From contig CM028336.1 in assembly GCA_016647705.1 (NCBI GenBank), positions 11,540,880 to 11,604,879 on the forward strand: a stretch of 64,000 nt of DNA. Reading direction: 5' to 3'. How positions within the stretch are numbered: position 1 is the stretch's first letter; each line of letters begins with the position of its first letter. Position numbers and translations under genes: made by a program. Source of the stretch: Eucommia ulmoides (taxonomy: Eukaryota > Streptophyta > Magnoliopsida > Garryales > Eucommiaceae). This document shows positions 22,200-34,495 of this stretch, one piece after another. Under the pieces are notes generated by a model. That model was not told the DNA's origin and ran no database searches. It was given only the letters and a program-made list of their open reading frames with translations.

Positions 22200-23650
22200 T
22201 TATTTCATTTTTGTAGAGAACGAGAAGGCAACAAAGAAAAAAGAGAAATTCCGCCCACGATCTCTAAGCAGCGTGCTCCGAATTACCTTCCACTAAGTGA
22301 ACAATCTCCTGAGGTCGACGTTGCACCATATCTACTTCTATCTGGCTCTCTCTTTACCTCCAATCGAGCTCCTGTCAAAACCATCCAGTAGTAAGCTCTA
22401 TTATTCTGTCATTTTGTTTGTTAATTTTTCATCAATTGATTAAAAAATTCTCCAATTTGGTGCTGACCTTTTCTTTTGAACCCTTGGTAGGAATGGGCAA
22501 TGCCACTCTCCTTATGAAGAATCAAGGCCCAGAAGAAGGCCGCCAATGTGGGGAGCTCGTTTGCCACTCTTGAGTAAACCTCTTAGGGTAGCGCTCTGCC
22601 GCTCAGATCCCCTATGCCCACCAGGGTGATGACGTGGGACTCTCGCCAATCTACCCCCAACATACAGTAGCTGGACCCTACGCTGGAAGATTCCTAAGAG
22701 AGGAGAAAATGTTGGGCTAACGAGACTAGCCAGTAGAGCAAGAAGAAGAACAAACGCCCTTCTCGCCATGATAGTTAACCATGTCCTTCCCTAAACCCGA
22801 ACCCCACTTTCTTTGGGGTCGGGAACATGGGCCTGGAGGTTAGCACCCGCCTCCTATACAATTCGGAATTGGTGTCGATGTACTTGGATATGATGCTATC
22901 TCCAACAGACTGGAAAAATATGAAGAACACCATTCTAGAGAGATATAGCCGGGGAGATATTCGAAGATATAGTTAGGGTGAGGGTGCGGAACTTCTTACA
23001 CACTTATAAATTTTATTTAGAAATTCTCTTTTTTTTTTCTCCGACTTCTAATATGTTGTCCCTGGCAGGCCATATTTCTTTTCACGAGGCTCACCAACTA
23101 ACTCTTCAGGGAAAACAACCTTGTTGACGAGTTGGAGTCCTTCCAGGGTGTCCTGCGAAGGAAGGAAGATATATAGTTCAATCTCGAGCTGATCTGTTTG
23201 TTGTCCGGATGGAGAACCTTGGCCTGTGCTCTAAGGTCAAAGAGCTCACCTCCCAGGCTGACACACTCCAAGCTAAATTGGATGATTTCAAGCACCAACT
23301 ACGAGTAACCAATCAGAAGATGAAGGTTGTCGTGGATCATGCTATAGAGAAGGCCCAGGCAAAGGCCATGGAGAAATAAAAGTGGGGGCTTGGCTTTAAA
23401 GCATTCCAGATGAAGGTTATCTCCGAATTCGTAGACAAGGGCTTCTAAGTTGTGCTCAAGTCCTTCTGCTATTATTTCCCAGATGTTACTTCCAATCGGA
23501 TCTAGATGTAATTCTCAGAGTAGGAGGGTGGTGTTATGGCCGAAAGAGAAGAGGAGGTTGACACCAAAGGTACCGAGGAGGGAAAGGTCGTTGTTCAGTC
23601 TCCCTACATGGACGTCACTAGGGATGCGGACGGGGAGGACTAAAACCTCA
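22200..23650 (+). pseudogene. Antisense coiled-coil ORF of Tat element C
   Basis: Plus-strand coding remains opposite to C's gag-pol. The best piece starts at ATG 23,209 (MENLGLCSKVKELTSQ) and has a Leu/Lys/Gln heptad pattern suggesting a coiled coil. It hits a TAA after AKAMEK and continues as FQMKVISEFVDKGF and an acidic tail. Upstream pieces at 22,200-22,391 and 22,490-22,970 look like separate exon-like blocks with GTAG and TAG borders. It is the counterpart of 1-1,023. Stops make it non-functional. Confidence 0.55.
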
Positions 23651-24650
23651 ACCTGGCGCAGTTAGGGTACTTAGGAATTTTTAGAACTATTGTAGCCCCA
23701 TTTTTCCCCCTTGTAACTTTTTTTTTTTTTTTTTTTTTACATTTTTGTCGAGCTCAAATGTATCGGGCTGAGAACCCCAAGTTGTAATTTCTTTTTGAAC
23801 ATACGAATATACGAGCTCTTATATTCTCACGAATCTCTATACTCCATGTCTGAGTGTGTGTGTTTGTCTGAGTGGCATGATTTGGACACTTGTGCCCTTT
23901 TTCCATGCAAATCCCTTTGACGAGTAAGGTTAGAGGGGAGAAGGGCAGGTCAGCATAAATCAAATAAGTTCCAGTATCTACTACCACTAAGTAGGGTTAT
24001 CAAGGCTACGCGCTGGTCAGCGTACACTTGAGATTTCAAACCCTACTCATTGCGGAACTAAGATAGAACCACTTCTCACTGCTCGGCATTTCATCTCTTT
24101 CCGTTACCGAGCAGAGATAGCATGTTTTTTTTGTGTTCGATGTTTACATTGAGGGTTTCATCCTTTGACCTTGCCGAGCAAAGCTTGGACGTTTGCTTGG
24201 TGATTGGCATAAATCATGAGAGTTTCTTATTTTTCCACTGCAGAGCAAACATAACGCGTCAGGTCACAGCTCACGCTTTATTTTTTTATGTTTCCTCCAT
24301 CTTCAGATGTTTCATCGAATAGAGCCAACTTGTGGTCGATAATTTTTGCAGTGTCGTGTATTTTTTCAAAAAAAAAATTCAATCTTTTTTGCTTCTGTTT
24401 GTTTCCTTCCAGGGCAATGGCCTTCTTGTCCCCCAGCCCAGGACACGAGTTGACAATATTGAATTCGTGTCGTGGGTTAATGCAGGGGTTTCTCTATGGT
24501 GTCTGGTCTTCTCAATCCCCTCGGAGTGCAATGCTATAGTCAGTCTCCTATGGCTGGTCATCGATGGGTTCTCTGTAGTCGGACTTATCCTTGGGCCTTT
24601 TTAGGTTATCCCAAATTAGTCCATGCAGGCTCATCTTCCTTTTTAAAATG
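23651..24650. other. Non-coding spacer of Tat element C
   Basis: AT-rich, with a run of about 20 T near 23,718. It is similar at its right part to 1,795-1,990 of B. No credible gene. Confidence 0.55.
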
Positions 24651-26430
24651 CCTAACTTGTGGTTGGCTAGTGAAAAGATAGATACTTAGCTGCAGGCCCT
24701 CAAATCCGATCGGTACCCCGCCCTTGATGAATAACCTTGGTCTATCCCTGAGTACGAACTACCAACCTATGTAGGGGGTCCAGTTATCACCCTCGACGCT
24801 ACGCATCGGGATACTGCTTTTGAAAATAAACGTATGAGTCACGGACACATTGCATGGAACACTTTTTTTCATTGATATGAAAATTCTTTACACTTTTAGA
24901 ATTTGAAGCTTTTACAAAAAGGGTTCTTCCCTACAAAAGTAATGCTTCAGGTGCTCAGTGTTCTATGGATGCCTTAGTGGTACTATTTCTTCAGTCTCGA
25001 GCTCATAAGTTCCCGGATGTACAATTTTTGTAACTCTGTACGACCCCACCCAAGTGAGAGCTAGTTTTTTGGCATTATACTCTTTGATAGCCATTGTGAC
25101 CTTTTTAAGGATGAGGTCATTAACATCGAATGAGCGAGGACGGACCCGTCTATCATAATATCGAGCTGATTGAAAATCACAGTAGTCTTGAGCATAGGCA
25201 TGCCAATTTCTAAAGGGATGACGGACTCAGAGCCAAACGTCATTGCAAAGGGCGTATCCCTAATAGGGTTTCTTAAGGTTATGTGGTACTCCTAGATGAG
25301 AGGGTACAAATCCTCCACTCATATGCCTTTGGAATTATCAAGTCTCATTTTTAGGCTGTGTAGAATCGTTCAGTTGGTGACCTCCACATGCCCGTTTGCT
25401 TGGGGGTGACCTGGTGAGGCGAAGTGTACGGATTTTAAGCCCAGAGCAAAACTCAGTAAAGAGGTCGTTGTCAAATTAAATTCCATTGTAGGACACGATG
25501 GCCTTGGGTAAACTGTAATAACAAATTATGCTCTTCCACATGTAGTCCCAAATTTTCTCTTTAGTGATATAGGTCAGGGGTTCAGCCTATACCCACTTCA
25601 TGAAGTAGTCCATGGCGATGACCAAGAATTTTCTCTGCCTAATTCCCTAGGGGAATGGGCCGAGCAGGTCAATGTCCCACTGGGCGAATAACTATGGGCT
25701 GGTCATTGGCACCAAGGTGGTTAGGGGACGTAGGGGTGTAGATAAAATCTCTAACACTTATCGCACTTTTTGATGAATTCTGTGACATCCTTGAGCATCT
25801 TTGGCCAAAATTATTCGTGTCGTAGCACCTTGCGAGCAAAGGACCTGCCCCTTGAGTAGTTGCCGCATATTCCTTCGTAAATCTCTCTTAGCACATATTC
25901 GGCCTCTTCTGAATGGAGGCACCTAGAGTATGGGCCCAAAAATAATTTTTGATAGATAACTCTGTCGATAGGGGTGTACCTCGTCGACTGGTTGCGCATT
26001 CTCTTGGCCTTCGCGCGGTCCCCTGTAATTTTCTCAGCTTGATTCCTTGAGGGAATGGCCCGAGCAAGTCAATACCCCCACTGGACGAATAGCCATGGGC
26101 CGGTCATTGGAACTAGGAGGTTGGGAGGACGTGAGGGTGTGGAGTAAATCTATGTCAATTATCGCACTTCTTAACGAATTCTGAGGTGTCCTTGAACATC
26201 TCTGGCCAGAAGTATCCGTGTCGTAGCCCCTTGCAAGCGAAAGACCTGTCCCCCTAAGTGGTTGTTGCATATTTCTTTGTGAATTTTCCTTAGTATTTAT
26301 TCAATCTCTTCTGGATGGAAGCACCTAGAGTATGGGCCCAGAAATGATTTTTGATAGAGAACTCCGTCGATAAAGGTGTACCATGCTGACTAGTAGCGCA
26401 TTCTCTTGGCCTCCGCGTAGTCCCCTAGAA
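24651..26430 (-). pseudogene. Element C integrase, with a 400-bp tandem duplication
   Basis: The minus strand has the C-terminal segment MTFGSESVIPLEIGMPMLKT (25,061-25,243), core traces near 25,450-25,680 (WDIDLLGPFPL-like), and the H2C2 lead at 25,811-25,999 (LHSEEAEYVLREIYEGICGN). The block at about 25,628-26,027 is repeated with divergence at about 26,028-26,427, so H2C2 and early core occur twice. Stops are frequent. Confidence 0.72.
25628..26427. repeat. Direct tandem duplication, about 400 bp x 2
   Basis: AATTTTCTC occurs at 25,628 and 26,028, and GCGCATTCTCTTGGCC at about 25,994 and 26,396. In between, the two copies follow each other phrase by phrase with scattered substitutions and small indels. 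Confidence 0.85.
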
Positions 26431-27440
26431 GGGTTCCGTGCTCCAAGTATTGCCTGATTGGATCCATCCAGGTCGGCTCGTCCGTAAACTCACAAATAGT
26501 GGCCACTTGGTCCAAGATCGCGATACTCAGGGCCTCTAGGTACTTCACAGGAATGCTCCCCTTCAAGGTCCACTCCATCATTGAGGGTAGGTTTGCCAAG
26601 GCTTCGGCGTGGCTGTACTCTTCTCTATGGATTTGGGTCACTTGGATTTTTTTTTCAAAATTCTCCATGAGTGTCTTCACCCTTTCCAAGTAGGTTGTTA
26701 TGATTGGGTCTTTGGCCATGTAATCTTCGTTCACTTAGTTGACCACAAGTTGTGAATCACAAAAGACCAAAAGAGCTTTAACATTAAACTCCCTTGCGAG
26801 GCGGAGTTCGGCGAGTAGAGCTTTATATTAAGTTTTATTATTTATAGCTCGAAAGCCCAACCTGAGGGCGTACTCTACCTCCTCCCTGTCTAGGGCCATA
26901 AGGACTATTCCCAGCTTGCAACCGTTCACATTAGAAAATTCATCCAGGTAAAATTGCCAGGTTGTTAGCCCAAAGTCACGAGGGCCAGAAGAAGTTCTCG
27001 GATCCTTAGGAGGTGGAACCCCCTGTTCGTCCATTACGAGGTTCCTATTGTTCGGGAAATAAAATCCATGAGGACTTGGCCATTGATAGTCGTTCTTGGC
27101 CAACACTCTATGTAGAATTGGCCAAGCTCAAAACTATACTTCATTAGCCTTCTTGAGACGTCGGGGGAGTGCAAGATTTGCCTCAAAGGTTAATCAGTGA
27201 GCACAACAATTGTGTGTGATTAGAAGTATTGTCTCAACTTTCTCAAGGCAATCAGTAGGGCATTGGTGAGCTTCTTGAACCTCGAGTACCTTGTCTCAAC
27301 ATCCGTGAGAACTCTGTTGGAGTAGTAGATCAGGCTCTGAACACCATTTTCATCCCTCACCAACGATGCGCTGACCGCAATTGTCGAAGTAAATATATAC
27401 AAGTATAGTTCTTCCCCCCTCCTCGGAGTGCTGAGCAAGG
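26390..27440 (-). pseudogene. Element C RNase H domains
   Basis: Three minus-strand pieces: 27,220-27,438 (YIFTSTIAVSASLVRDENG, YSNRVLTDVETRYS), the RNase H-like part after reverse transcriptase; 26,828-27,106 (WQFYLDEFSNVNGCKLGIVL, where a D-G-S-N motif is usual but DEFSN is present); and 26,390-26,734 (REEYSHAEALANL). A second RNase H is a known Tat feature. The altered first-Asp motif and the frame breaks indicate decay. Confidence 0.72.
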
Positions 27441-27692
27441 GAGCCGAGGAGAAGTAGCTCTTCAGTTCGCAAAATACGCTTTCGCACTCATCTGTCTACT
27501 CAAAGTTTTTGTTGCCACGAAGCACTTTAAAAAAAGGTAGGCATATCTTTGAAGATCGAGCTATGAACCGGTTTAGGGCTGCAAGCCTGCCAATGAGCAT
27601 TTGAACTTCCTTCTTCATGCGAGGAAAGGGCATTCCGAGTACGATGCTTATCTAGTTAGGGTTGGTGTGAATTCTGCATTGAGATACTATGT
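27441..27692 (-). pseudogene. Element C reverse transcriptase, 3' part
   Basis: Sequence resembling 17,330-17,490 of element B runs up to the target site TATGT (27,688-27,692) of the inserted solo LTR. The other part of the gene resumes at 31,042. Confidence 0.6.
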
Positions 27693-28576
27693 TGATAAGT
27701 GGTTTATTTACCAACAAATCAAGTACTTTAGATTCAAATATTTGTATGGTTTCAATCACTTTTGTTAGTTTAATGTGTTTTTGTATTGTTTTATAGATTT
27801 TTGAATAAATAGGTGAAAAGAGGCAAAATCGGTAAAGGTGCAGTAACTTTAAGGCCAATTTTAAACACGATGTCATTCTATTTTGGATAAACTCAAAACA
27901 TATAAGTTGTAGATCATTTTCTTAGATTTCTATAGGTTTTTGAATTACCTTATTCGAAGATCAGACGAGAAAAGTATAGCCAAAATACCAAAGGGTGTCA
28001 CCGCCACAGCGGTGACACCACTGCCGCAACGGTCAAACAGTAGAAAGTTGTTAAACTCTTTGTATTTCCACCGCCGCAGGGGTGATCCCACCACCATGGC
28101 GGTCCGACAACTGACATACTTGATATTTTGGGATGTTTTGTGATATTTTTTTATCCCTATATCATCTTCTCTTCTTCCAAACACCGTAGAACATTTTTGG
28201 GAAGGTTTGAGAGCACCAAACCACTATCAACCAAGGAAATATCACAAGGCCAAGAAGGAGGGAGCACTCTCAGAGTAGTTTTAGCAGTGATTCTTCAGAT
28301 AACGGCTAGTGTAAGACCCTGATTTTTATTTAAGTCATATTTTAAAATGTTTCAAAAATAACGGGGTAGGTGGCGTAATTTATTATTTGATTTAAAACGT
28401 TTTGGGGTCAATTTGAAAATTTAGAAAACATTCAATCCAAAATTGGCATTTAACTTTTGAATTAAAATTTTTTGGGTGGAATTGCAATTTAAGAAAGTGT
28501 TAAATATGAAAATTGGACCGAAAATTAGATTTTAAGAAAATTGGGACAGGAAAGGGTATTTTGATCAAAAGAATTT

Positions 28577-28648
<72 letters not shown>

Positions 28649-29318
28649 TACACACACATATCATGCGTGTATGTGCTGTGAAGAAAGCTGGAGAACCGAG
28701 AAGGGAGAGGAAGGATCGAGATCCGATCGACGTGGCAAACTAGGATCAAATTGATCCACCCAAATCATGCATATAAATACCCATGCAATTGTGATCTTCA
28801 ACCAAAAAAAAGAAGGAGCAAAAATCAGAAAATCAGGGAACCAAAAACAGAGAAAGCGAGAGGAGAGAGAGAGAACGTTCAACGGTATGGGAGTCGGTGG
28901 GCGTCGATCGTCCGATGGCGTGGGGTTGTCACATGTTCGTCGTGTGTGTGTGTGATACTGTGTATGTGTATGTGGTGAGTTCGGTTAGTGGGTTTCGTCG
29001 ACGGAGGTGGCGGTGGTGTGTATTTGATCGTCATCGTCGTCGTTGGAGTTTGTATGTGGGTTTGTGTGTGTTTATGTGTTCTGGGTGTGCATGTGTGTAA
29101 TCAGTATGCATGGTGGTCGCCGGAGTTGGCCAAAAAGTTAGAGAGAGAAAAGTTAGGTTTGACGGTTATGTGTGTATGCTTTGTTTTTAACAGTGTGTGT
29201 GTGGACGATCGACAGTGCATGTGTGTAGCTTTGTGTGCATTTCAGTTGTGTGTATGTGTGTATGGTCATTAAGGGTGGTGATCGCCGGAGTGGAGTGTAG
29301 AGTTAGAGAGAGAGCAGC

Positions 29319-29365
<47 letters not shown>

Positions 29366-31041
29366 TGTGTGTCGTGTGGGCGGATAGTGGGTATGCATGG
29401 AGGGTAGATGTGGAAGTGTGTGGGTTCATTTGTCCGGTAGTGCGTGTGTTCGGTTAGTGGGACGGCAAGGCTTGATCGGCGACGAACCCAAATGCAAACA
29501 GAAACGGGAAAAGAAGAAAAAGAAAAAGAAAAAGAAAAGGGGAAAATACACAAACCACCCCCACTAAAATCCAAAAATCCAATTTCAATGCAGGTGAAAA
29601 ATTCGGGAAAGGTAGAATTCTGAATTTCTTTAATATATATGCATTTAATTGTCTTAATGTGAAATATGTGTTGTTATTATCGTTGAATTTAGCGTTATTT
29701 GTTTGCATGAAATATGTTGATATTGTTTGGTATATCGTGTGAAGTATTCCCTGTGGAAATTATATGGAATGATCTGGAAAATGCGGAATTTATGTGACAA
29801 ACCTGTTTACGTGTTATATAAATTAAATGTACGTATTAAAGGTGTTGGAGTTCTACTGAGCGTAAGCTCACAACCCCACAGTATTTGGATTGTAGGGTCG
29901 ACTGGGAGCAAACGAGAGAGAGAAGAAATTATTTGAAATTCGAGTTGTAATAATTGTAATTATTATTTATTGTTGTAATCGGAGAAAACGGTAATATTAA
30001 TTATTATAGTTGTTGTAAAATATTCTGGTGAATATATATTCGGTTGATAAAATTGTGGGAATATAATTGTACTTGATTTAATAATTGTCATCGTAAAATC
30101 GGTAACAAGAATTATTGTCATTATTATCATTTTTACCGAATTTGATAGACTGGAAAGTTGACGAGTCAATTTTAGGCTAGGAATTCTCTATCGGAGAAAC
30201 CATAGTAACGGCCCTGGGAAACCGGGACGGGTCGTTACAGCTAGTCTCTTCATTTCTCTCTTTTACTCTTAGTTTTGGTTGATAGTTTATATATTTTTAG
30301 CTTGTATTTCATTGTATATAGGGCTATGGCTATGAGTAGCTAATCATATATTATCTAGGGTGCGATTGACTTCATGAAAACATTATTTGTATAAAATTAA
30401 TGTTTTGTTAATGGTTGTTCTTGTTTATCCGATTGTGTTTACCGTTTTCTATGTCTATATGCTTGTTATGATATATTGAGAATACGGGGTTTGACACTCG
30501 GGAGAGGTAACCCCGGATTTTGATTAGGGTTTAAACACAACACGACGATCTAATAACTCGGGAGAAGTTAGAAAGTGTGCAATCCGTGAGGTTGGAGCGA
30601 GATTCATGTGACCTAGTGTCGTATAGACGTTGAGGGGGACTTCTTCATTGACGCGAAGTCACATAGTCATTCACTTTACACTCAGAAGAGGTAGTGTTTG
30701 AGATTTCGATTTCGAGATTATCCGATAGCTTGAATGTCGTAAATGTAAACTATATTGAATCGAATGCATTTTGGTGAACGAAGTTAATCCCTAAACAATA
30801 ATTCTCATTAATGTTATATATTAGTATTGTAATTTAGTTAGTTAATTTAGTATAGTATATTTAATTATAACAATTACATTTTTATCGCCTAAATAAAGTT
30901 AGGTTATGACAATCGCGGTACTCAACAACATCGTCTAATCTAATCTCTGTGGATACGACAACCCCTACTCTTTCGATCTATACTAAAACTTGACCCGTAC
31001 ACTTGCGGTAAAAGTAGTAATGTGATATCTACGCGCTACCA
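27693..31041 (+). mobile_element. Athila-type solo LTR, split by a chromovirus solo LTR
   Basis: Runs TGATAAGTGG to CGCTACCA, flanked by TATGT (27,688-27,692) and CATGT (31,042-31,046), a 5-bp duplication with one mismatch. Without the nested insert it is about 1,414 bp. It shares with the LTR at 5,053 the GAATACGGGGTTTGACACTC stretch, the spacing of paired palindromes and the end near GTACACTTGCG. No internal region is present, so it is a solo LTR. Confidence 0.85.
28310..30239 (+). mobile_element. Chromovirus solo LTR nested in the Athila-type solo LTR
   Basis: Runs TGTAAGACCCTG to GGTCGTTACA (1,930 bp) with a perfect 5-bp duplication GCTAG at 28,305-28,309 and 30,240-30,244. Termini match element A's LTR. 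It contains a long (AT)n tract (about 28,581-28,640) and a (GT)n tract (about 29,321-29,360). ORFs across these tracts are composition artefacts. Confidence 0.92.
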
Positions 31042-31960
31042 CATGTAATTGAGGAACTTTCCTACAGAGACACTGAAGATGACTTGTTTGGGTTAAGTTT
31101 TGTATGATAGGCTCTCAGCTTGTCGAAACACCCCTAGAGGTATGCTAGGTGATCGGAAGCACCTAAGCTCTTCACTAGCATATCGTCCATGTACATTGCC
31201 ATGGTCGTTTTGATTTGCTCCTTGAACATCTTGTTCACGAGCCTCTAATAGGTGGCATTGGCATTATGCATGCTAAAGGGCATCACCTTATAACACTATG
31301 TGCCATGTCCATAGTAAATGATGTTTTGCTCTTGTCTGGGGGGACCATAAGGATCTGATTGTGGCATGCATATGCATCTAGGAAACTCAGGAGCTCGTAC
31401 CCTACCATAGTGGCAATGACTATGTCGATTCTCAGGAGAGAAAAGAAGTCATTGGAGCACGCCTTATTGAGGTCCTTAAAATCTACGCAAAGTCTCTACT
31501 TGTTTTTGGCCTTAGGTGCTAGCACCATATTTTACAACCAATTTGGGAACTTCGCCTCTTCTACCACATCAAACTGGATTAATTTGTCTATTTCTTCCTC
31601 GATAATTTTTTGACGATCTGGATAGAACTTTTTTTTTTTTTTTTCTACCTGATAAGAGGGAGATATGGGTTTGTGTGGAGCTTGTGCATGGATACTTTGG
31701 GGTCAATCCCCGGAAGCTTGTCATAAGACCAGGTGAACACATTGTAATTTCTCTACAACAGCTCGGTGAGCTCGACCCGTTGTTCTAGGTTGAGCTTAGC
31801 ATCTTTCCTTACTGTTCTTTCCATGATGGTTGGGTAGATGGACACCTCAACCAAGTCTTCGTGAGGGTGGGGACCCTGTTCTTCATCTCAGGGGTCATCG
31901 ATTGGTACGGGGACTGTTTCGATGTCCAGGGCCATGAGCTTGGAAGTTCCGAGCTCAGGC
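31042..31960 (-). pseudogene. Element C reverse transcriptase, 5' part
   Basis: The minus strand reads LLSFLDAYACHNQI (first catalytic Asp, about 31,365-31,410) and AMYMDDMLVK (31,175-31,200, YMDD in place). The order matches element B. Stops and frameshifts are present. Confidence 0.78.
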
Positions 31961-31989
31961 TCCATGAGCCCAAACCCCGCCTTTAATTT

Positions 31990-32420
31990 CTATTTTTTCT
32001 TCTCCAGTACCCTCCGGGCACAAGCCCTTGATGACTCTTGGTCACCTCTTACTTCTTTCACTTCTTGTTCACTGGGGAACTTCATGATTTGATGGTATGG
32101 GAAGCACACGACCTTGAGAGCAGAGACCATTAGTTGGCCCATGATTGCGTTGTAAGGCGACAGTTTGTCCACTACAAGGAACCTACTCCATACCGTCGTT
32201 AACTTGGGTTTGCTTCTTATTGAGACGGGTAGGGACACCTATCCAACCGAATTGACGACGTCTCTCCCAAAACTAACCAGGGGAGACTTTGTAAGTTGGT
32301 GGGCATTTTCCTCTACCTTCATCTTGTTGAAGGCCCACTTGAAGATGATGTCGGCGGAGTTTTTCCCTTATTTTAGGATTCGTCCAATTTTATAGTGGTT
32401 GATTAGGGCTGTGATGATTT
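31990..32420 (-). pseudogene. Element C protease
   Basis: The segment at 31,990-32,238 (RFLVVDKLSPYNAIMGQLMV, then YHQIMKFPSEQEVKEVRGDQ) matches the protease C-terminal region of Tat elements and its counterpart in B. The active-site part lies at about 32,330-32,420 in a broken frame. Confidence 0.7.
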
Positions 32421-32620
32421 GAGCATCATCGTGGGGCACATGTATCCCTCTGAGGTCAGCTTTGCTAAAGGAGATAACGTTGTGCGAGGTGGGATCAATT
32501 ATGCTCACCTTATACGCGTCTTCATCAGCTTTACCCTTGGCCTTCTCCTTATGTCTTCTTTTGGAGGAGAAAGTCTCTCCCCCTCCCCCCGGGTTGAATC
32601 ATCCATAAATGACATTTATT

Positions 32621-33450
32621 TCACCATCTACACATTGGTCGTCCTCGTCCCCTACCCACTCTTATTTGGGCAGAGAGCGACCGCGGTTCTTCTTCTTTTC
32701 TAACCTCTGCGCTCTTCACTACGATTGGTTTTTCCCTTGGAAGAAGAGGAGAAAGGAAGAAGTCCCTCCCAGAATTTTTTGCAAAGATGGTTGCTACAGA
32801 GGATGTGAGTGGCATGAACCCTTACTGGCGATGCTATAAGGGCGGGAGAGGTCTCTAGTTCCCGGGCATAGGTGCTAGCCTTCCTTCAGCTTGTAGTCTT
32901 CTCAATCCCCGAATCCTGCTCAAGAGTTCTCCAACCCTTCTCTTCTTATTATGGTTCCATTCTCGGTTATTTTTGGCAACCTCTCTCAGGTCAGCGCTGT
33001 GGAACTAGGTACCTTTGTCCAAAGATATGGCAAGATTTGGGGCAAGGTTCAAGCAGTGGTCATAAGATAACCTTATGTACCTAAGGCCATAGATAAAGGC
33101 ATTCATGGCCATGATATCGGAGATCTCATTATACTCGATGGTCTCTCTATTAAACCAGTCTACATAATTGCCCAGATTCTCTCTAAGGTCTTGTTGGATG
33201 GCAAGGATGTGCACCATAGTCTTAGGCCTTTGGTGCGAGTGGCTGAATTGGGCGAGAAAAGGCAACTCAAGTTCACGGAACGTTGAGATAGAGGCTGGGG
33301 CCAGGTTACAGAACCAAGCTATGGCTACTCCTATAAGGATAAATGGGAAGTATTTGTACCTCAAATCCACTGATGTAGTGTACATATCCATATGGGACTT
33401 AAAAATACACAAGTGGTCCACCAGATATAAGGTTCAGTCATCTAGGGGTG
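32621..33450 (-). pseudogene. Element C gag
   Basis: The core at 33,005-33,421 reads MDHLCIFKSHMDMYTTS, FPFILIGVAIAWFCNL, LGNYVDWFNRE, MAMNAFIYGLR and CLNLAPNLAISLDKGT, the Tat gag core pattern also seen in B. The Cys/His-knuckle end at about 32,620-32,815 is degenerate. Confidence 0.75.
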
Positions 33451-34200
33451 CGTGAACCTTCGGGGCCCAACCTAATCTAGAATTTACTCTACGAATGGGG
33501 ACCTCACCTCGATGGGGAGCCCAGCTACTCCATTCGTACCCTATATCTGGTGGAGGACCTCTTCCACATCTACAAGGCGATGCTCTACGATGGTTTTACC
33601 CTTGGGCACTGCCCTCACATGGCTAACCGCGGCCTAGGCACCATGATGTCAGGAGCGCAAAGAATATGAGTCCATCTCTTACATATGTCGGGCCTTGTGC
33701 TCTAACCTCGCAGTGTTGCTAGGCACTCTGTTTGGTGGTCAATCTGAGTAGTTCTCTGTCCCATGTCTTCGCGGGAGCAGCGATGGTGATCCTGAAGCAA
33801 CATAGGGAGCCATGTCCCGCTCCCTTGCTCCATGGTCATGGGGATGGGGTAGGGCCCTCAGCACATGCCCATTGGAATAGATCACATGATCTTTTGATTC
33901 TTGAGCTTGTTCCTCTTGCCCTAGGGCAAGGGTCGGCAGTAAGCGTGAAAGTAGAACCTAGAAGTAGAATTGGATATCGCCTAGCTGGCATTCTAAGTTA
34001 TTAATGGGCGATGCTTCTGCGGCTCCAGAAGTCTGCCCCACGAAGGGACCAGAGGGCAAGGTCGACGGACTTGTCTCACCCGTAGGAGGTAAGTTATCTT
34101 CATTAGCGAGGGCAGGGGCCCGGACATCTGACCTCAAGACCTTAGACATATCTCTGGAAGGCTGGTTGTTTAAGATAGAGGGTGTCGCCCAAAGATAGAT
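33451..34200 (-). other. Element C 5' untranslated region and gag leader
   Basis: No intact reading frame. At the right end the minus strand has a TTTGGGCGACACCC stretch that may be the primer region. An LTR-like TGTCAGGG begins at 34,201. Confidence 0.4.
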
Positions 34201-34239
34201 TGTCAGGGTGGCAATTGGTGCTTCTTTCTTGAATTCGTT

Positions 34240-34495
34240 ATGTGGTGACTGTCGGCCTGGGATAGCAAGACAGAACTCCTAGCTAGCCCATTTACAAAAG
34301 GTCCATCCCCTGGTGGGTACTGGCCAGAGATAGCACAGTACGTCTTCGAGTCGGCCCCTTTCCAAATTGTCCACCATCTAAAGATTGCCAGTAAGAGATA
34401 GCATGGCAGGGCCTCTACTCGGCGTATTTCAAAAAGGTCCACCATCTTAAGGCTACCGGTCAGAGATAGCACAGTAGGGCGCAGGTTGCAAGACA
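34240..34495. repeat. 68-bp tandem repeats beside element C
   Basis: Three full units begin at 34,291, 34,359 and 34,427 (TTTACAAAAGGTCC, TTTCCAAATTGTCC, TTTCAAAAAGGTCC), exactly 68 bp apart. Each contains a GAGATAGCA(C/T)(A/G)G core. A partial unit precedes them. They probably lie in C's LTR. Confidence 0.85.

Noticed and set aside
28513-29457. Many overlapping open frames with poly-Tyr/Ile, Val/Cys and Thr/His runs
   Set aside because: They read through (AT)n and (GT)n tracts of a solo LTR on both strands.
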